Shown here: piece by piece, positions 5,072 to 7,717 of the stretch
Layout of the letters: every line of letters begins with the position of its first letter
How positions within the stretch are numbered: position 1 is the stretch's first letter
NCBI GenBank assembly: GCA_026390275.1
Contig: JAPLGF010000245.1
Span: 1 to 7,717 of the forward strand
Direction: 5' to 3'
Length of the DNA: 7,717 nt
DNA from: Candidatus Atribacteria bacterium
GTDB taxonomy: Bacteria; Atribacterota; Atribacteria; Atribacterales; Atribacteraceae
Notes under the pieces: model-generated
Database searches by the model: none
Told to the model about the DNA's origin: nothing
The model's input: the letters and a program-made list of their open reading frames with translations, nothing else
Translations under genes and position numbers: made by a program

Positions 5072-6130
5072 TCAGTACTTACCATATTTTTCTGCTACGT
5101 GTATCATGGCCCAAATGTTTTTATTGGGTGTCCCGCCGGCAATCCCACTACCGGTCGACAATATATATCCGCCACCAACCATTCCCACCTCTATCAATTC
5201 ACGACAGGTTTCATCCACCTCTTCGGGGGTTGCCTCTTTCAGGGTTCGGGAAGACGGCGAATTTTTCAACGGCAGAGACATCATATTTCCAAGCAAACAA
5301 ACCTTACTGCCGATTTTTTCTTTTATATACCTGATGTCAATCTCGGGCCCGAAATTAAAAACGTCCATCCCAATGCCCATAATGTCCTCAAGAAGATGGG
5401 TGCTATTTGCATCACAGTGGAAGATGCCCATTGCATAAGGGAAAGAAGCAAATACTTGTTTTATATAGGGTAAACTGAACTCCCGAAAATGTTTTGGTGA
5501 AATGAATCCGATAATATCATCAAAGACGATAAACCTTTTTAACGTTCCACTCACCTGCTCCTGGGCTTTCAGTGATCGTATCGCTGTTTCTGTTGTTACT
5601 TTCATTAAGGTATGGATATCATCTGGGTTGGTATAGATTTTCTCCAAAAAAGTGGGATAACCCATGATTAGGCCAGCAATATCGGTTGGCCCTAAAGTGG
5701 TTGCAAATCCATCAAGATATTCAAATTCCCGAAGGTTCTTTGGAAGATGATCCTGCATGTATCGATATGTTTCTAACATTTTGGGCATGAATCCATCTTT
5801 CCATGGATCTGGAGGCTCAATAGCATGGACATCGGAAATGTGTTTTATTATCTGCGGGCTTGCATCTGCCGGCCAATAAATTTCGCAAAAGTGTGAACAC
5901 TCCGTAACTATTGTAAAATCCGGCCATATCCCGGGATAAAACATCACTCCCGGAAATTGGTCGTGAAGCTTCACCTGAGCGTTAAATTTCTGAACTGGAT
6001 CCCACCAGTAGTCCTTTTCCGTTATTCCAGCAAACTTACTTATAAAATGCCCGGTAGCAAAAGGAGCAACGGGGATCTGATCTGGTATACCTCGTCGTGC
6101 TGCTATTTTGAATCTTTCGAGAGGTGTCAT
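5072..6130 (-). CDS. Uroporphyrinogen-decarboxylase-family protein (not HemE), last gene of an ABC importer operon
   Basis: The protein has 352 residues, near family length (about 330-370), cytoplasmic, and predicted to form the UroD/MtaA TIM barrel. Family landmarks are MTPLERFKIAARRGIPDQIP at the start, the helix-strand region FVLDDIIG-like (FIVFDDIIGFISPKHFREF, 200-218), GIFHCDANSTHLLEDIMGIG (235-254), DVFNFGPEIDI (256-266), VCLLGNM (277-283) and GGYILSTGSGIAGGTPNKNI (320-339). HemE's N-terminal RQAGRYLPEY motif is absent, so heme synthesis is unlikely. In MtaA/CmuA-type methyltransferases a His-x-Cys and a late Cys bind zinc; here Cys239 is kept, but the His position is Phe237 (His238 is adjacent) and the late Cys is Ser329. 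Activation of thiols by zinc is therefore doubtful. It follows the MalG-type permease by 59 bases, with a GAGGAGA site before ATG 6128-6130. A role in processing the imported compound or a methyl group from it is inferred. Confidence 0.85.
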   Translation of the reverse strand: MTPLERFKIAARRGIPDQIPVAPFATGHFISKFAGITEKDYWWDPVQKFNAQVKLHDQFPGVMFYPGIWPDFTIVTECSHFCEIYWPADASPQIIKHISDVHAIEPPDPWKDGFMPKMLETYRYMQDHLPKNLREFEYLDGFATTLGPTDIAGLIMGYPTFLEKIYTNPDDIHTLMKVTTETAIRSLKAQEQVSGTLKRFIVFDDIIGFISPKHFREFSLPYIKQVFASFPYAMGIFHCDANSTHLLEDIMGIGMDVFNFGPEIDIRYIKEKIGSKVCLLGNMMSLPLKNSPSSRTLKEATPEEVDETCRELIEVGMVGGGYILSTGSGIAGGTPNKNIWAMIHVAEKYGKY

Positions 6131-6189
6131 TTTCTCCTCATCCTTCCTCTACAAATCCGCTTTAGAAATGGCAAAGTTCGATAGAAGCT

Positions 6190-7035
6190 TTATTTGATGG
6201 CTCCAAACGTCAGGCCTCGAATAAGATTTTTCTGCACCAACATAATGAACACCATGACCGGCACCAACACGATGACACTGGCGGCACACAACACTCCCCA
6301 CCTCACTTCGTAATAGCCGATGAAGTTATAGATTGCAGCGGGAGCAGTCACTGCTTTATTACTGGAAAGAACGATGGCAAACATTAATTCATTCCAGGAA
6401 AATATAAAACTCAGTATGGCGGTGGCAAAAATACCAGTTGAGGCAATGGGAACACTGATTTTAAAAAAAGCTTGGAGCGGGCTACACCCATCAACCATGG
6501 CGGCTTCTTCTACCTCAACCGGTATTTCTTGAAAAAAGCCTCTCATCATCCAGATAACAAGAGCAAGATTGATGGTAATATGAAGGATAATCAACCCAAC
6601 AAGAGTATCATTCAAACCCAGTGTACGGAACATGAGAAAAAAAGGGATGAGGAATGTGATCGGAGGAGCCATACGGGTCGAAAGAATCCAGAATGCTATA
6701 TCTTTTTTCCCACGAAAGCTAAAACGGGCCAGACTATAAGCGGCGGGGACACCAACCAGTAAAACGATAAAAATGGAAACACAGGCAACGATAACGCTGT
6801 TGAGAAAATTCTCCAAAAATCCCTTCTCAATAAGAGCCTCGATATAATTCTGATAAATTGGCCGGAAGATCCACTTGGGAGGCATGGCGACGGCTTCCAC
6901 ATCAGTTTTGAGCGAGGTCAAAACGATCCAAGCAATGGGAAAAAGGGACAGCAGGGTAACAATTGCTATGGCAATCCTTTTCAGTATTTTACCGCCGACT
7001 CGTTTTTTTCTTTTTCCCACTTTTATTTCATCCAT
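6190..7035 (-). CDS. CUT1-type sugar ABC transporter permease (MalG-like)
   Basis: The protein has 281 residues and is an inner-membrane subunit of a binding-protein-dependent importer. A basic N-terminus (KVGKRKKRVGGK) precedes the first membrane helix (about 20-42). The WI-x-x-P-x-x-x-N-Y-I-E-A-L block (55-68) is typical of MalG-type proteins. About five more helices follow, near 74-103, 113-137, 142-165, 198-222 and 247-267. The cytoplasmic EAA loop that docks on the ATPase reads EEAAMVDGCSPLQAFFKISV, with Glu-Ala-Ala at 177-179 and Gly183. The C-terminus QKNLIRGLTFGAIK is the usual G-L-x-x-G-A-x-K ending. Length is normal and no key residue is missing. The gene starts 24 bases after the partner permease's stop, with GGAAGGAT before ATG 7033-7035, so the two are co-transcribed. 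The sugar or polyol substrate cannot be read from this subunit. Confidence 0.94.
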   Translation of the reverse strand: MDEIKVGKRKKRVGGKILKRIAIAIVTLLSLFPIAWIVLTSLKTDVEAVAMPPKWIFRPIYQNYIEALIEKGFLENFLNSVIVACVSIFIVLLVGVPAAYSLARFSFRGKKDIAFWILSTRMAPPITFLIPFFLMFRTLGLNDTLVGLIILHITINLALVIWMMRGFFQEIPVEVEEAAMVDGCSPLQAFFKISVPIASTGIFATAILSFIFSWNELMFAIVLSSNKAVTAPAAIYNFIGYYEVRWGVLCAASVIVLVPVMVFIMLVQKNLIRGLTFGAIK

Positions 7036-7059
7036 TGACTATCCTTCCCAATTTACAAA

Positions 7060-7717
7060 TCATGTTTCAATCCTCGCAATACGAATAAATACGGTACAAA
7101 GAACCGTAATAATAGCCAAGGCAATAAGGGTCATCGCAGTTGCGTACCCCATTTCCAGACTACGGAAAGCACTGAGATAAATATGCACGTTTAGCGTTTC
7201 GGTGGCTCTTCCTGGTCCCCCTCCGGTCAAGGCATAAATAATATCGAATGTCTTAAATAGATCTATTGTTCGGAGCAATACCCCAACCGCCATCACCGGC
7301 TTTAAAAGTGGGAGGGTAACATACCTGAAGGTTTGAATTGGTGTAGCTCCATCCACCCTTGATGCTTCAATTGGCTCTTGCGGTATTGACATCAAACCGG
7401 CAAGGATAATGAGAGACATGAACGGGGTCCACTGCCAAATATCGACAATGATGATAGATGGCATAGCGGTCATAAAATCGAAAATCCCAGCCCAGCCAGG
7501 GAGATGAAACAGTCTTAAAAAATAGTTTATGATTCCCTGAGTAGGATTATACATGATCCTCCACATGTAGCTCACTGCCACAGGGGTTGCTGCCAATGGA
7601 AGCATGAGGATGAGACGAACCAGGTATTGCCCTTTAAATTCTTCATTGATCAACAAGGCAATCCCCAAACCAAGCAACAATTCCAAAAATAAAGCGGTTC
7701 CCATAAAATAGCCCGTC
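7060..7717 (-). CDS. CUT1-type sugar ABC transporter permease (MalF-like), 5' end outside the window
   Basis: The last 218 residues of a MalF/UgpA-type permease are visible. The frame runs off the right edge as TGYFMGTALFLELLLGLGIA; the ATG at 7702-7704 is internal and not the true start. Around 290-310 residues is usual, so about a quarter is missing, including the first helices. Landmarks are LVRLILMLPLAATPVAVSYM, MYNPTQGIINYFL, and the EAA loop EPIEASRVDGATPIQTFRYV (Glu-Ala-Ser at visible residues 117-119, the Gly four later), followed by TLPLL. Then come the DLFKTFDIIYALTGGGPGRA block, diagnostic of this subfamily, and TETLNVHIYLSAF. It would pair with the next permease to form the channel. 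The ATPase and solute-binding protein are not seen downstream, so they should lie upstream beyond the window or elsewhere in the genome. Confidence 0.94.
   Translation of the reverse strand, partial: TGYFMGTALFLELLLGLGIALLINEEFKGQYLVRLILMLPLAATPVAVSYMWRIMYNPTQGIINYFLRLFHLPGWAGIFDFMTAMPSIIIVDIWQWTPFMSLIILAGLMSIPQEPIEASRVDGATPIQTFRYVTLPLLKPVMAVGVLLRTIDLFKTFDIIYALTGGGPGRATETLNVHIYLSAFRSLEMGYATAMTLIALAIITVLCTVFIRIARIET

Noticed and set aside
5045..5077. Possible intrinsic terminator after the operon
   Set aside because: The stems are only five to six A/T-rich pairs and the T run falls within the loop instead of after the stem.
5007..5473. Plus-strand open frames opposite the UroD-family gene
   Set aside because: They are low-complexity shadows of a well-supported minus-strand gene.

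Overview
The window looks like a piece of an anaerobic bacterial chromosome that has been repeatedly hit by insertion sequences. Suggestive features are a Clostridia/Atribacterota-type IS256 transposase start, sugar-type (CUT1) ABC permeases joined to a uroporphyrinogen-decarboxylase-family protein, a small Cys/His-rich protein and strong AGGAGG-type ribosome binding sites. Atribacterota or a Firmicutes-like anaerobe is a guess; nothing here fixes the taxon.

Left part (1-2164, fairly AT-rich by eye): the 5' end of an IS256-family transposase runs off the left edge on the minus strand. Next come a plus-strand 103-residue protein resembling the REDY/HapK (dimeric ferredoxin-like fold) family, a possible 32-residue membrane peptide overlapping a hairpin, a 61-residue Cys/His-rich protein (minus), a broken gene remnant (minus), and a secreted or membrane SHOCT-domain protein (minus).

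Middle part (2165-4794, clearly richer in G+C up to about 4290): a lipoprotein with a metallo-beta-lactamase fold is the one intact gene. It lies between two differently decayed IS1634-family transposase relics in the same orientation. The upstream relic keeps N-terminal and central-to-late pieces but has lost the catalytic core, and it is shifted at a run of eight C. The downstream relic keeps one GDRG-type segment and C-terminal pieces in three frames. Both relics retain the FDER region, so they are two copies and not halves of one.

Right part (5072-7717, minus strand): an apparent operon reads right to left. It holds a MalF-type permease (5' end beyond the window), a MalG-type permease, and a uroporphyrinogen-decarboxylase-family protein that is not a heme HemE. 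The two permeases should form the membrane channel of a CUT1 importer. Its solute-binding protein and ATPase are not in the window. The third gene probably acts on the imported compound or a methylated product of it (inference).

I found no tRNA, rRNA, CRISPR array, riboswitch or convincing intrinsic terminator. I saw no clear new multi-gene system. The best leads are the zinc-ligand-poor UroD-family protein tied to a sugar-type importer, and the MBL lipoprotein bracketed by transposase relics.
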